From the NCBI RefSeq assembly GCF_029537485.1, contig NZ_JARPUS010000001.1, positions 62,001 through 126,000 on the forward strand: a stretch of DNA of 64,000 bases, read 5' to 3'. This document shows positions 9,268-21,876 of this stretch, piece by piece. The position numbers and the translations under genes are program-made. Position 1 is the first letter of the stretch; each line of letters opens with the position of its first letter. A model generated the notes under the pieces. The model worked only from the letters and a program-made list of their open reading frames with translations. It was not told where the DNA came from and ran no database searches. The stretch comes from Pseudomonas sp. GOM6. GTDB lineage: Bacteria > Pseudomonadota > Gammaproteobacteria > Pseudomonadales > Pseudomonadaceae.

Positions 9268-10113
9268 ATGTTGCGCCGCTGGAGCACCAGGCGTGTCGCC
9301 GGCCTGCGTCAAACGCAGGTCAACGGCCACTGCCAGGACTCCGGTGTGCGCCAGGATGCTGGGCTGCTGCGCTTACTCAGCTTCAATATCCAGGTTGGTA
9401 TCAGCACCGCGCGCTATCACCATTACCTGACCCGTAGCTGGCAGCACCTGCTGCCGCACAGGGGGCGCAACGGTAACCTGCAGCGCATCGGCGCGTTGCT
9501 CGGCGACTACGATCTGGTGGCCTTGCAGGAGGTCGATGGTGGCAGCCTGCGCTCCGGCTACGTCAACCAGGTCGAGCATCTTGCCGAGCTCGGCGATTTC
9601 CCCTACTGGTACCAGCAGCTCAACCGTAATCTCGGTCGCTTCGCCCAGCACAGCAACGGTGTACTCAGCCGCTTGCGCCCAAGCCATCTGGAAGACCATC
9701 CGCTCCCCGGCCCTGCCGGTCGTGGTGCGGTGCTGCTGCGGTTTGGCGAGGGCGCCGACGCTCTGGTGGTGATCAACATGCACCTGGCCCTGGGCGCGCG
9801 GGTGCGTACCCGGCAGCTGGCCTATGTGCGCGAGCTGATCGAGGGGCACCGCCATGTGGTGCTGATGGGGGATATGAATACCCACGCCGTCGACCTGTTG
9901 CAGCATTCGCCACTGCGTGACCTCGGCCTGCTCGCCCCGCAGGTTGAGGCGACTTTTCCCAGCTGGCGCCCGCAGCGCTGTCTGGATCATATTCTGCTGA
10001 GCCCCGAACTGGCCCTGGAGCGCTTCGAGGTGCTCAGTCAGCCGATTTCCGATCATCTGCCGGTCGCGGTGGACATTCGCCTGCCGAGTGCTCTGACTCT
10101 GCCTATGCTGTAG
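9268..10113 (+). CDS. Endonuclease/exonuclease/phosphatase family protein
   Basis: A 281-residue protein with the EEP (DNase I-like) fold. Visible motifs are LLSFNIQVG, VALQEVDGG (metal-binding Glu), VVINMHLALGAR, VVLMGDMNTHA and the C-terminal LDHILLSPEL and PISDHLPVAVDI, covering the catalytic Asp/Asn/His residues. There is no signal peptide, so it is probably cytoplasmic. The substrate could be a nucleic acid, a phospholipid or another phosphodiester. It sits between dsbA and the GGDEF gene as in P. aeruginosa. Confidence 0.88.
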   Translation: MLRRWSTRRVAGLRQTQVNGHCQDSGVRQDAGLLRLLSFNIQVGISTARYHHYLTRSWQHLLPHRGRNGNLQRIGALLGDYDLVALQEVDGGSLRSGYVNQVEHLAELGDFPYWYQQLNRNLGRFAQHSNGVLSRLRPSHLEDHPLPGPAGRGAVLLRFGEGADALVVINMHLALGARVRTRQLAYVRELIEGHRHVVLMGDMNTHAVDLLQHSPLRDLGLLAPQVEATFPSWRPQRCLDHILLSPELALERFEVLSQPISDHLPVAVDIRLPSALTLPML

Positions 10114-10137
10114 TGGCTTTGCCACTGGATCGCCACC

Positions 10138-12045
10138 ATGACCGATGAAGCCCAGCGCTGGAAAGCCAAATACCTCAAAAGCCTGGAACAGCAGGAGCAA
10201 CAGGAGAAGCTGTGGAGCCAGCGTCTCGACCTGTTGCGCCGTGGCCTGGTGCGCAGCTCATTGGCGGCCGAAGGCAGCGACAAGGCAGTGGATCAGTGCA
10301 TGCAGGAGCTGCGCGAGCTGATTCGCGGAGACAAGATGGATGCCGGTTTGGCTGCCTTGATCCCACGCCTGGAGCGTGCCGTGCTGGACTCGGAGACACG
10401 TCGCCAGCAACGCGTGGAGCAGAGCGTTGCCGGGTTTACCAGCCTGACCCAGCAACTGCTGGCCATGGAGCCACCACGCGAAGTGCGTCGGGCACTCAAG
10501 CAGTTCGCCAAGCGTATCGACGAGCGCGCCAGCCAGTCCCGTGAAGTGCCGGCGTTGCTGGCCGAACTCGGCAGTCTGCAGGAGAAGACCCTGGCGGTGC
10601 TCGCTGGTGAGGTGGTGGCGCAACCAGGCCTGTTGCAGCGACTGTTCGGCAGCCGCGAGCGGGCAGAGGAACACCAGGAAAGCGAGCCCGTTCAGCATCA
10701 GGCCCCGGCTGCGGCTGTTGCGCATCAGGCTGAGGACGCGTCTGCTCCAGAGACTCCGACTCCGACTCCGACTCCGACTCCGACTCCGACTCCGGCTGCC
10801 TCGACCACGCAGGAGCCGGCCAGTGAGTCTCTGATTCGCGCGACCACGGCGGCGGCGCAGGCGTCCTTCGTGCAGGTCGCCGCCGTGGCGCCTGCGCCGC
10901 TGGCCAAAGCGCCGACACTGGACAGCCTGCCACTGGATGCGCGCATGCTGACCGGCGAGGGCGATCCTGACTTTGCCCTGCCGGACCGGCCCGAACCCGG
11001 CTACAGCGCAGTGGCGCCGCATGTGGCCGAGAGCCTGACGCGACTGCTCGACGAGCTTGATCTGCCGGCACATCACCTGCCCCAGGGTGATGCCCTGCGT
11101 GAGCGGCTCAAGGGTGGCCTCAACTGGTATGAGCTGGTACCCGTACTGGATGATCTGGCGGTCTTGGTGCTGGCGGTAACCGACAGCGGCCAGCGTGAGT
11201 TCGCCGGTTATCTCAAGTTGCTCAATGAGCGCCTGGCGGCATTTATCCACACCCTGAGCGAAGCCCACGAGGGTTACAGCGAGTCGGTGGAAAGTGCCCG
11301 CAGCTTCAACCAGGAGCTGCGTGAACAGGTCAGTGACCTGCAGGCCAGCGTACAGGATGCGGTAGACCTGCCCAGTCTCAAGCAGGCGCTGGAGCGTCGT
11401 CTGGAAGGTCTGCTCAGCACGGTCACTGAGCACCAGCGCGCCCGAGAGGGGCGTGAGGAAGAAGTGGCCAAACGGTTGCAGGCCCTGGCGCAGCGTGTGA
11501 CCGAGATGGAGCAGGAGGCCCAAGGCTTTCGTGAACATCTGGAAGAACAAAGGCAGAAAGCCCTTACCGACCCGCTGACCGGTCTGCCCAACCGCGCGGG
11601 CTGGAGTGAGCGGCTGGAGCTGGAGCTGGCGCGCTGGCGTCGCTATGGCGGTGATCTGTTGTTGGCGGTGCTGGATATCGACCATTTCAAGCGGATCAAT
11701 GATGACTATGGTCACCTCGCCGGAGACAAAGTGCTGAAGATCATCGCCGGCGAGCTGAACAAACGCCTGCGCAAGACTGACTTCCTCGCGCGCTATGGTG
11801 GCGAGGAATTCGTCCTGCTGGTGCCGAGCACACCGCTGGAAGGCGGAGAGCAGCTGCTGGAGACGCTGCGCACAGCCATCGAGGCCTGCCCCTTCCATTT
11901 TCGCGGCGAGCCCATGTCCATCACCCTGTCTGCGGGACTAACGGCCTTTGCCTCCGGCGAGTCCAGCGAGGCGGCTTTCGCCCGGGCTGACCAGGCGCTT
12001 TATCGCGCCAAGCGCGAAGGACGCAACCGCATCGTGTTGGGCTAA
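10138..12045 (+). CDS. dgcH: GGDEF diguanylate cyclase (DgcH-like)
   Basis: Cytoplasmic protein of 635 residues predicted to make cyclic di-GMP from GTP. The C-terminal GGDEF domain (about 470-635) begins [16 protein letters not shown] and has an intact active site GGEEF near 554-558. An RKTD inhibitory I-site lies five residues upstream, so product feedback is expected. The N-terminal 450 residues are helical and coiled-coil-like, without membrane segments. Near residues 206-219 a (Thr-Pro)7 linker is encoded by a tandem hexanucleotide repeat. The gene order dsbA / EEP protein / GGDEF protein matches the P. aeruginosa dgcH locus; the symbol is given on that basis. Confidence 0.88.
   Translation: MTDEAQRWKAKYLKSLEQQEQQEKLWSQRLDLLRRGLVRSSLAAEGSDKAVDQCMQELRELIRGDKMDAGLAALIPRLERAVLDSETRRQQRVEQSVAGFTSLTQQLLAMEPPREVRRALKQFAKRIDERASQSREVPALLAELGSLQEKTLAVLAGEVVAQPGLLQRLFGSRERAEEHQESEPVQHQAPAAAVAHQAEDASAPETPTPTPTPTPTPTPAASTTQEPASESLIRATTAAAQASFVQVAAVAPAPLAKAPTLDSLPLDARMLTGEGDPDFALPDRPEPGYSAVAPHVAESLTRLLDELDLPAHHLPQGDALRERLKGGLNWYELVPVLDDLAVLVLAVTDSGQREFAGYLKLLNERLAAFIHTLSEAHEGYSESVESARSFNQELREQVSDLQASVQDAVDLPSLKQALERRLEGLLSTVTEHQRAREGREEEVAKRLQALAQRVTEMEQEAQGFREHLEEQRQKALTDPLTGLPNRAGWSERLELELARWRRYGGDLLLAVLDIDHFKRINDDYGHLAGDKVLKIIAGELNKRLRKTDFLARYGGEEFVLLVPSTPLEGGEQLLETLRTAIEACPFHFRGEPMSITLSAGLTAFASGESSEAAFARADQALYRAKREGRNRIVLG
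10753..10794 (+). repeat. Tandem hexanucleotide repeat (ACTCCG)x7
   Basis: Seven exact copies of ACTCCG in frame inside the GGDEF gene encode a Thr-Pro linker. Copy-number change would lengthen or shorten the linker without shifting the frame. Confidence 0.98.
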
Positions 12046-12051
12046 GCGGCC

Positions 12052-13473
12052 TCAGGCGGCGCTGGGTAGATAGGGTTTCCAGTGCTCCGGTACCTGCTCC
12101 AGGCGGGGGTAGCCCATGGCATCGAGTTGCAGGTGCGACAGCAGGAAAGGCGTGTGCCGCAGGTGCGCGGGTACCCCCTGCAGCTCAGGTAGCCAGAGGC
12201 TGACGTAAGCACCCGTCGGGTCGTATTGGCGGGCCTGGCGCAGGGCATTGAACAGCTCGCGGCCGCGCGGGGCGCTGGCCACGCCGGCGAGGTAGGCCCA
12301 GTTCCCCCAGTTGCTCGCCGGGTCATAGTCCAGCAGGTGCTCTTCGAACCAGGCGGCGCCATGCCGCCAGTCCTGCTGCAGGTCGCCGACCAGGTAGCTG
12401 GCGACCACCTGGCGGCCGCGGTTGGAGATGAAGCCGGTGCTGGCCAGCTCACGCATGTTGGCATCCACCAGCGGCATGCCGGTGCGGCCCTGGCACCAGC
12501 GCTCGAAACGCGCATCAAGCTGGTCTGGCGTGCGTGCCGTGGCCTTGAGAGCGTCGCGGCGGAACAGCGCGGTGCCGTGGCGTAGCAGTGTCCAGCGGAA
12601 GAAGTCACGCCACAGCAGCTGCCGCCACAGGCTGCGGGTCGATTCATTGCTGCCGTACTGGGCCTCGTGGCGGCGCAGTTCGGCCATCACCCGGCGTGGC
12701 GACAGGCTGCCATTGGCCAGCCAGGGTGAGAATTTGGACGAATATTCGCTGCCGATCAGGTCGTTACGGGTGTCCTGGTAATGGCGCACATTCTGGGTCT
12801 GCCACAGGTAGTCGCGCAGGCGCGCCTGCCCGGCCGGTTCGCCGCCGGAGAAAGGGAAGGCACTGCTGGCCATGCTTAGCGGCTCGCCCAGGCCGAGTTG
12901 GGAGAGGCTGGGCAGGGCGGCGAAATAGGCGTTGGCATTGTCCGGCAGGGCCGCCAGGCGTGCGGGGGCCGGGCGCGGCTGGAAGATCGGCAGGCGCTGC
13001 TCGACCAGTGCGTAGAACTGGCTGAACACGCTGGGCAGCTTGTCGGGCGTGCAGGGCAGCTCGCTGGCCTGGAGCAGGTGGTTGGCCGGCAGTGCGCGCA
13101 ATTTGTCAGCCCCCAGCGTGGTGCGCAGGCTGGCGAGCTGGGCGCGCTCCTCGGGGGCGATTTCATCCAGGGTCAGCACTTCGTCCAGGTCGAGCTGTTC
13201 GACCAGGCGTGGAATCAGCTGTTCGGCGCGGCCCTGCAGTACCAGCAGGCCGGAGCCGCGTTGGCGCAATTCGCCGTCGAGGGCTGCCAGGCTTTCCATC
13301 AAAAAGCGCGCGCGGTGCACGCCCAGGCGACTGCTGCCCAGCGGGCCCGGCTGCAGTTGTGCCGGGTCGAAGACATAGAGCGGCACGATACGATCAGCAT
13401 CCAGGGCGGCCTGTACGGCAGGGTGGTCGTCGAGGCGCAGATCCTGTTTGAACCAGAGCAGCACGCGGCGCAT
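12052..13473 (-). CDS. DASH-type cryptochrome / photolyase family flavoprotein
   Basis: FAD protein of 473 residues. The N-terminal alpha/beta photolyase domain starts MRRVLLWFKQDLRLDDHPA. The FAD-binding helical domain contains GSEYSSKFSPWLANGSLSPR, NMRELASTGFISNRGRQ and DYDPASNWGNWAYLAGV, followed by QYDPTGAYVSLWLPEL. These strings are characteristic of the DASH clade, whose members repair pyrimidine dimers in single-stranded DNA or act as photoreceptors. Start at ATG 13473 is supported by GAGGA seven bases upstream; earlier in-frame ATGs lack this. It is convergent with the GGDEF gene. Confidence 0.85.
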   Translation of the reverse strand: MRRVLLWFKQDLRLDDHPAVQAALDADRIVPLYVFDPAQLQPGPLGSSRLGVHRARFLMESLAALDGELRQRGSGLLVLQGRAEQLIPRLVEQLDLDEVLTLDEIAPEERAQLASLRTTLGADKLRALPANHLLQASELPCTPDKLPSVFSQFYALVEQRLPIFQPRPAPARLAALPDNANAYFAALPSLSQLGLGEPLSMASSAFPFSGGEPAGQARLRDYLWQTQNVRHYQDTRNDLIGSEYSSKFSPWLANGSLSPRRVMAELRRHEAQYGSNESTRSLWRQLLWRDFFRWTLLRHGTALFRRDALKATARTPDQLDARFERWCQGRTGMPLVDANMRELASTGFISNRGRQVVASYLVGDLQQDWRHGAAWFEEHLLDYDPASNWGNWAYLAGVASAPRGRELFNALRQARQYDPTGAYVSLWLPELQGVPAHLRHTPFLLSHLQLDAMGYPRLEQVPEHWKPYLPSAA

Positions 13474-13670
13474 GGCGTCATCCTCGTTGAGCATGTCATC
13501 ACGATACGCTGCTGTGACCACCGCGCATGGCCGTTTGTCCCCGGCGGCCGGCCCCGTGTCTGGTAGGGCTGCTCTTGTGTGATCTGTGTCACATATTGCC
13601 TCGGTGTTGCGGCGGACAGACGACAGCGCCGGCGCCGGATAAACTGTGCGCACCTTCCAAGGAGCCCCGC

Positions 13671-14264
13671 ATGGACATCTTCAGCATCGCCGTTCTGGTT
13701 TTTCTGGTCACCGACCCGTTCGGCAACATCGCCATCTACCTCGCCGCCCTGAAAAACGTCGCCCCCGAGCGGCGCATGCGCGTGGCGCTGCGTGAGCTGT
13801 TGCTGGCGCTGGCGCTGCTGATGATCTTTCTGACCTTCGGCGAGAAGATTCTCAGTGGCCTGGGTCTGTCGCGCGAAGCCACGGCGATTGCCGGTGGCAT
13901 CATCCTGTTCGTAATTGCCATGCGCCTGATCTTCCCCAAGCCCGAGGGCGTGCTGGGCGACCTGCCGGATGGCGAGCCGCTGCTGGTACCACTGGCCACC
14001 CCGGCGGTGGCCGGGCCTTCGGCCCTGGCGGTGCTGATGACCTTGCGCAGCACCTTCGAAGGACCGATCTGGGAGCTTTACCTGGCTGTCGGTCTGGCCT
14101 GGCTGGCCACCGCCAGTATCCTGTTGCAGGCTTCCTGGCTACAGAAATTCCTCGGCCCGCGCGGCCTCACCGCCGTGGAGCGGCTGACCGGCATGCTGCT
14201 GATCATGCTCAGCGTCGACATGCTGCTGGATAACCTGCAGAGCATCCTGCATATCACCCCTTGA
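13671..14264 (+). CDS. MarC/YhgN-family inner-membrane protein
   Basis: Integral membrane protein of 197 residues with about six hydrophobic helices. It opens MDIFSIAVLVFLVTDPFGNIAI and has the family's VPLATPAVAGPSALAVLM stretch before the fourth helix, both typical of the MarC family (also called NAAT). The family's substrate is poorly defined; MarC itself does not explain multiple antibiotic resistance. AAGGAG lies seven bases before ATG 13671. The amidase gene follows within 16 bases, so the two are likely cotranscribed. Confidence 0.88.
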   Translation: MDIFSIAVLVFLVTDPFGNIAIYLAALKNVAPERRMRVALRELLLALALLMIFLTFGEKILSGLGLSREATAIAGGIILFVIAMRLIFPKPEGVLGDLPDGEPLLVPLATPAVAGPSALAVLMTLRSTFEGPIWELYLAVGLAWLATASILLQASWLQKFLGPRGLTAVERLTGMLLIMLSVDMLLDNLQSILHITP

Positions 14265-14280
14265 GCCTGTGTACAGACCA

Positions 14281-15060
14281 ATGAGACTTGCCACCCTCAC
14301 CCTTTGTGCCCTGTTCCTTGCCGGCTGTACCGGCAGCGGTCTGCGCATCGACGACCGCTACCAGGCCCAGGGCCAGAGCAGCCGCGTGCAGTACATCGTG
14401 GTGCACTACACCTCTGCCGACCTGCAGCGTTCGCTGCAACTGCTGACCCAGGGCGAGGTCAGTGCCCACTACCTGATCGGCGACTCGCCGGCCACCGTCT
14501 ACCGCCTGGTGGATGAAAACCGTCGAGCCTGGCACGCCGGCGTCAGCGAGTGGCAAGGGCGTACCTGGCTCAACGCCAGTACCCTCGGCATCGAACTGGT
14601 CAATCAGGGCTATTTCGACGGCCCCAGCGGGCGCTACTGGCAGCCCTACAGCGAAGCGCAGATCGAGGCGCTGATCGTGTTGCTCAAGGACCTGGTCAAG
14701 CGCCACGATCTGCCGTTCGACAGCATCATCGGCCACAGCGATATCGCCCCGCAGCGTAAGGTCGACCCCGGCCCGCTGTTCCCCTGGAAGCGCCTGGCCG
14801 ATGCCGGGCTGATCCGCTGGCCGGAGGCCGCCGCGGTGGCTCGTGAACAGCAGCGCCTGGCCACGGCCCTGCCCGATGCCGCCTGGTTCCAGGCGCAACT
14901 GGCGCAGCTCGGTTACCCGACGCCGCAGACCGGCGAATGGGACAAGGCCACACGCCGGGTGCTGGCTGCCTTCCAGATGAAATATCGGCCGGCCCGCTAC
15001 GACGGCGATGCGGATGCCGAGAGCGCGGCCATCCTCGTGGTGCTCAATAACGCTTCCTGA
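14281..15060 (+). CDS. ampDh2: Lipoprotein N-acetylmuramoyl-L-alanine amidase AmpDh2
   Basis: Zinc amidase of 259 residues that cleaves the stem peptide from peptidoglycan. A lipobox (LAGC, Cys16) predicts an envelope-anchored lipoprotein. The Amidase_2 domain (about 33-190) contains the zinc-ligand regions IVVHYTS and IIGHSDIAPQRKVDPGP, and a C-terminal peptidoglycan-binding domain (about 195-255) follows. In P. aeruginosa the periplasmic AmpD homologue AmpDh2 sits at this locus and helps recycle cell wall and limit AmpC induction; that role here is inferred from family and position. Confidence 0.92.
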   Translation: MRLATLTLCALFLAGCTGSGLRIDDRYQAQGQSSRVQYIVVHYTSADLQRSLQLLTQGEVSAHYLIGDSPATVYRLVDENRRAWHAGVSEWQGRTWLNASTLGIELVNQGYFDGPSGRYWQPYSEAQIEALIVLLKDLVKRHDLPFDSIIGHSDIAPQRKVDPGPLFPWKRLADAGLIRWPEAAAVAREQQRLATALPDAAWFQAQLAQLGYPTPQTGEWDKATRRVLAAFQMKYRPARYDGDADAESAAILVVLNNAS

Positions 15061-15099
15061 GGGCGCGCTGAGCGATACCTGAGGCGCGCACTGCTGCCT

Positions 15100-15126
15100 C
15101 TGCCGCGCAGGTGGCGCGGCAGTTTT
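15100..15126 (+). terminator. Terminator after ampDh2
   Basis: CTGCCGCG (15100-15107) pairs with CGCGGCAG (15115-15122), followed by four T. Confidence 0.7.
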
Positions 15127-15147
15127 GCCCGAGGGTGAGCGGCAATC

Positions 15148-15555
15148 TCAGGCGGGCGGGGTGGTGCCGATCAGGCGCGAGTCGAACAGGGCCGCGGTGC
15201 GATGCACGGTGGCGGCCTGGTACTCGGGGTCGTTGAGCATGCTCAGGAAGGCTTCCGGCGAGGGGTAGCGCACCAGCAGCATGTCGTCCCAGGCTTCGCC
15301 GGCCGGGGCGATCAGCGCCACCTGCACGGGCGCCATGAACTCCACCCGGCCACCGACGGCCTGCACCTTGGCGATGGCCGTGCGACTGTAGCGCTTGTAA
15401 GCCTCGCGACCGGTACAGGCAGCGTGTTCGCTGCCGGCCGGATAGCTGGCGGTGGCGTTGTAGCGCAGCAGGTTGAGCATCATGATCGGCTGACCGGCGG
15501 GCATCCGGGCGGCGAACTCGGCGAGTTGTGCGGGGCTGGGATTGAGGCTGGGCAT
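15148..15555 (-). CDS. DUF1330-type dimeric alpha/beta-barrel protein
   Basis: Small cytoplasmic protein of 135 residues from ATG 15555 (MPSLNPSPAQLAEFAARM). The segment PIMMLNLLRYNATASY followed by GREAYKRYSRTA and DDMLLVRYPSPEAFLSML is the pattern of DUF1330 in the dimeric ferredoxin-like (Dabb) superfamily. Function unknown; members resemble stress-inducible monooxygenase-like folds. GGAG six bases upstream favours ATG 15555 over ATG 15567. It stands alone between ampDh2 and a lipoprotein gene. Confidence 0.8.
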   Translation of the reverse strand: MPSLNPSPAQLAEFAARMPAGQPIMMLNLLRYNATASYPAGSEHAACTGREAYKRYSRTAIAKVQAVGGRVEFMAPVQVALIAPAGEAWDDMLLVRYPSPEAFLSMLNDPEYQAATVHRTAALFDSRLIGTTPPA

Positions 15556-15639
15556 GGCGGTCTCCATGAGGTCAAGCGGCCAGACTGTTGAGCCAGGCCG
15601 CGTTGGTCAATCCTCATCCACCAGCCTGATGGTTGACCA

Positions 15640-16296
15640 TCAGGGCTTGAAGGCGCTGGCGTCCTTTGCCCATACATCCAGAGCGGGCTGCAGGTCGGCC
15701 AGGCTCAGCTGGCTGTCGCGGTTTTCCAGGTCGAGGCCGTGGCCTTTGCGCACCACGCGTATCATCGGCTGGCTGGTGCGCCCATCCAGCGCCTCCAGTT
15801 CGACGTAGATATCGGTGTTGCGGTCGCGTGTACCGACGGCAGTGCTGGTGGCTGCGATGACCAGGGCGATGGGAATGACTTCATAGGGCTTGAGGCCTTC
15901 GGTCTCCGCCGTTACCGCAGTAATGGCGCTGCGCAGTACCAGGGTGTCCGTGTTGGGCGTTTCGACCACGGTCATGCGTTGGGCCAGTTCGCGCTTCATG
16001 GCGCTGTGCAGATAGGTAGCGACCTGGTTCAGGGCTTCCTGGCTGACCTGCTCGCTCGGGGTAGGCGTCGGGTAGAACACCGGCTTTTCGATGTACACCG
16101 AGGTGTAGTGGTCGCCCTGGTAGTCGGGCGATACCCAGCGCAGAACCGGGACGCCGCTGGCGGAGGTGGTGGGCTGTAATTGCGTGTATTCACCCAGGAA
16201 GCCGGAATATTGCTCAGGCTGGGTAATGTCGCTGGCACAACCCGTAAGGGCCAGCCCGGCGGACATGGTTAAACCAAACAGAAATGAGCGACGCAT
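15640..16296 (-). CDS. DUF3313-type lipoprotein
   Basis: Lipoprotein of 218 residues. The signal peptide MRRSFLFGLTMSAGLALTGC has a clear lipobox with Cys20. The mature part carries YSGFLGEYTQL and VLRWVSP typical of DUF3313, followed by a mixed alpha/beta domain and a segment with alanine-rich helix (IALVIAATSTAVGTRDRNT). No function is known for the family; outer-membrane attachment is likely. AGGAAATTTC upstream supports ATG 16296; the frame is open further upstream without support. Confidence 0.8.
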   Translation of the reverse strand: MRRSFLFGLTMSAGLALTGCASDITQPEQYSGFLGEYTQLQPTTSASGVPVLRWVSPDYQGDHYTSVYIEKPVFYPTPTPSEQVSQEALNQVATYLHSAMKRELAQRMTVVETPNTDTLVLRSAITAVTAETEGLKPYEVIPIALVIAATSTAVGTRDRNTDIYVELEALDGRTSQPMIRVVRKGHGLDLENRDSQLSLADLQPALDVWAKDASAFKP

Positions 16297-16443
16297 ACTG
16301 AAATTTCCTTTGGTAATAGGAAATCTCAGCCTAGTTGGCTTGCCGCAATCTGCCACATGTATTTTTTCTGACAGTCGACGCGCCGAAAATCAGGTGCTAG
16401 AGCCTCGCCGCAGCCTTGTTCCGGGCGTCTGTGCGGTTGTGGC

Positions 16444-16839
16444 CTAGGCGTTGGCGAGCAGGCCCAGGCAGTCCGCCAGCTGGTTCAGGTCATAGGGTTT
16501 TACGATGCTTTCGGTGCGGGCGTTTGGGTGGCGCTGGCGCGCTTCATCGACGATGGCCTGTTCGCCATAGCCGCTGGCGAACAGCACCGGCAGGGTGGGT
16601 CGCAGTTCGCGGGTGGCCTGCACCAGCTCCCGGCCACTGAGGCCGGGCAAACCGACGTCGGTCATCAGCAGGTCGACGGGCTCGCCTTGCTGCAACAGCT
16701 GCAAGGCACTCGGCGCATCGCTCATGGCCTGCACGCGATAACCGAACTCTTCCAGTATCTCGACCGTGAGCATGCGGACAATGTCGTCGTCTTCGACCAG
16801 CAGGACGCATTTGCGGATAGGGGGCTCGTCGGTGGACAT
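16444..16839 (-). CDS. Single-domain response regulator
   Basis: A receiver domain alone, 131 residues. The acidic pair lies in VLLVEDDDIVRML, the phosphoacceptor aspartate in LLMTDVGLPGLSG and the conserved lysine in SIVKPYDL. No output domain is present, so it probably acts by protein contact or as a phosphate sink. It is divergent from the hybrid kinase that follows and probably belongs to the same pathway. Start chosen at ATG 16839 with GAGAG upstream. Confidence 0.88.
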   Translation of the reverse strand: MSTDEPPIRKCVLLVEDDDIVRMLTVEILEEFGYRVQAMSDAPSALQLLQQGEPVDLLMTDVGLPGLSGRELVQATRELRPTLPVLFASGYGEQAIVDEARQRHPNARTESIVKPYDLNQLADCLGLLANA

Positions 16840-16987
16840 CGTGCTCTCAACGTTGTGGTTATGGCAGTAAAGCGCGGCTAAGTTTGGCAAACTTTGATTG
16901 CATCATGCGGTCAGTTTGCCACGCGCGCCCGCCACATTAGCAGTGAGCCAGTCACGAATGGACGTACAAGAATCGAGCAAGGCTGTA

Positions 16988-20455
<3,468 letters not shown>

Positions 20456-21265
20456 ATGCCTGACCAGATCGAGCTGCGCCTGCTGATCGAGGCCATCTAC
20501 CTGCGCTACAACTACGACTTCCGCAATTACTCCGGCGCTTCGCTCAAGCGCCGGGTGCGCCAGGCCCAGCAGCAGCTCGATTGCGCGACCATCTCCGCGC
20601 TGCAGGAGCGCATCCTGCACGACCCGCAGGCTTTCATGCAGCTGCTGCAGTTCCTCACCATTCCGGTCAGCGAAATGTTTCGTGACCCCGGCTACTTCCT
20701 CGCCCTGCGCGAGCAGGTGGTGCCGCTGCTGCACACCTACCCGTCGCTGAAGATCTGGGTAGCCGGTTGCAGCACCGGCGAGGAGGTCTACTCGCTGGCC
20801 ATCCTGCTGCATGAGGAAGGCTTGCTGGAACGCAGCATGATCTACGCCACCGACATCAACCCGCACTCGCTGGAGAAGGCCGAGCAGGGCATCTTCGCGC
20901 TCAGCAACCTGCGTACCTACACCGAGAACTACCAGAAGTCCGGCGGCCAGCGGGCCTTCTCCGACTACTACTCGGCGGCCTACGACCGCGTGCTGTTCGA
21001 CAAGATGCTGCGTCGCAACGTGGTTTTTGCCGACCATAGCCTGGCCACCGACAGCGTGTTCGCCGAGACCCAGCTGGTGTCCTGTCGCAATGTGCTGATC
21101 TATTTCAATCGCGAGCTCCAGGATCGCGCGCTCGGCCTGTTCCACGACTCCCTCTGCCACCGCGGCTTTCTCGGCCTGGGCAGCAAGGAGAGTCTGGATT
21201 TCTCCGCCTATGCCCAGCAGTTCGAGCCGCTGGTGCGCCAGGAACGGATTTTTCGCAAACGATGA
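20456..21265 (+). CDS. CheR-type protein-glutamate methyltransferase
   Basis: Methyltransferase of 269 residues. An N-terminal helical CheR domain (RYNYDFRNYSGASLKRRVRQ) precedes the SAM-binding domain with VSEMFRDPGYF, WVAGCSTGEEVYSLA, IYATDINPHSLEKA and LVSCRNVLIYF. It should use SAM to methylate glutamates on a partner protein. No TPR or other tail is present. The operon lacks a chemoreceptor, so the target may be the adjacent hybrid kinase. It overlaps the cheB-like gene by four bases. Confidence 0.9.
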   Translation: MPDQIELRLLIEAIYLRYNYDFRNYSGASLKRRVRQAQQQLDCATISALQERILHDPQAFMQLLQFLTIPVSEMFRDPGYFLALREQVVPLLHTYPSLKIWVAGCSTGEEVYSLAILLHEEGLLERSMIYATDINPHSLEKAEQGIFALSNLRTYTENYQKSGGQRAFSDYYSAAYDRVLFDKMLRRNVVFADHSLATDSVFAETQLVSCRNVLIYFNRELQDRALGLFHDSLCHRGFLGLGSKESLDFSAYAQQFEPLVRQERIFRKR

Positions 21266-21876
21266 ACGGGCCACGGCGAATCATCGTGCGCGGGCAGGCC
21301 CGCCCGGCCCCCGAAGCGCTGCTGATCGGGGCATCGGCGGGCGGGGTGGAGGCCCTGCTTCGTTTACTGGTGGACCTGCCCGGCGACTATGGCTTGCCCA
21401 TCGTGTGCCTGCTGCATGTGCCGGACAGCCGTGACAGTCTGTTGGCCGAGCTGCTGGCCCGGCGCCTGGCCCTGCCGGCCAAGGAGGCCGAGGACAAGGA
21501 GCGGCTGCGAGCGGGTGTGGTCTATGTCGCGCCTGCCGGTTATCACCTGTCGATCGAGCGTGACCACAGCTTTTCCCTGAGCCGCGAAGAGCCGCGGCAT
21601 TTTTCCCGGCCCTCCATCGATATTCTCTTTGAGTCTGCCGCCGACGCCTATGGCGCAGGTCTGGCGGCTGCCCTGCTCACGGGGGCCAACGAAGACGGCG
21701 CCGCGGGTCTGCTGGCCGTGCAGCGCGCCGGTGGCCTGACCCTGGTGCAGAGCCCCGCCGAGGCGCAGGTGCCGACCATGCCCGAGGCGGCCCTGGCGCT
21801 GCTGCAACCGGATTTTCTCCTGCCCCTGGCTGCCATGCACAGTCTGCTGGCCGAACTGGATGCCCCATCATGTTAA
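21262..21876 (+). CDS. CheB-type methylesterase domain without receiver
   Basis: Catalytic CheB domain alone, 204 residues. The serine motif GASAGGVEALLRLL, the histidine segment CLLHVPDS and the aspartate segment LLTGANEDGAAGLLAV supply the Ser-His-Asp triad. Canonical CheB has an N-terminal receiver that gates activity; here it is absent, so control must come from elsewhere, perhaps from receivers encoded beside it. It overlaps the genes on both sides, indicating translational coupling within the operon. Confidence 0.9.
   Translation: MNGPRRIIVRGQARPAPEALLIGASAGGVEALLRLLVDLPGDYGLPIVCLLHVPDSRDSLLAELLARRLALPAKEAEDKERLRAGVVYVAPAGYHLSIERDHSFSLSREEPRHFSRPSIDILFESAADAYGAGLAAALLTGANEDGAAGLLAVQRAGGLTLVQSPAEAQVPTMPEAALALLQPDFLLPLAAMHSLLAELDAPSC

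Noticed and set aside
10753..10794. Repeat array as a possible CRISPR
   Set aside because: Units are six bases with no spacers and lie in frame inside a gene; it is a microsatellite.
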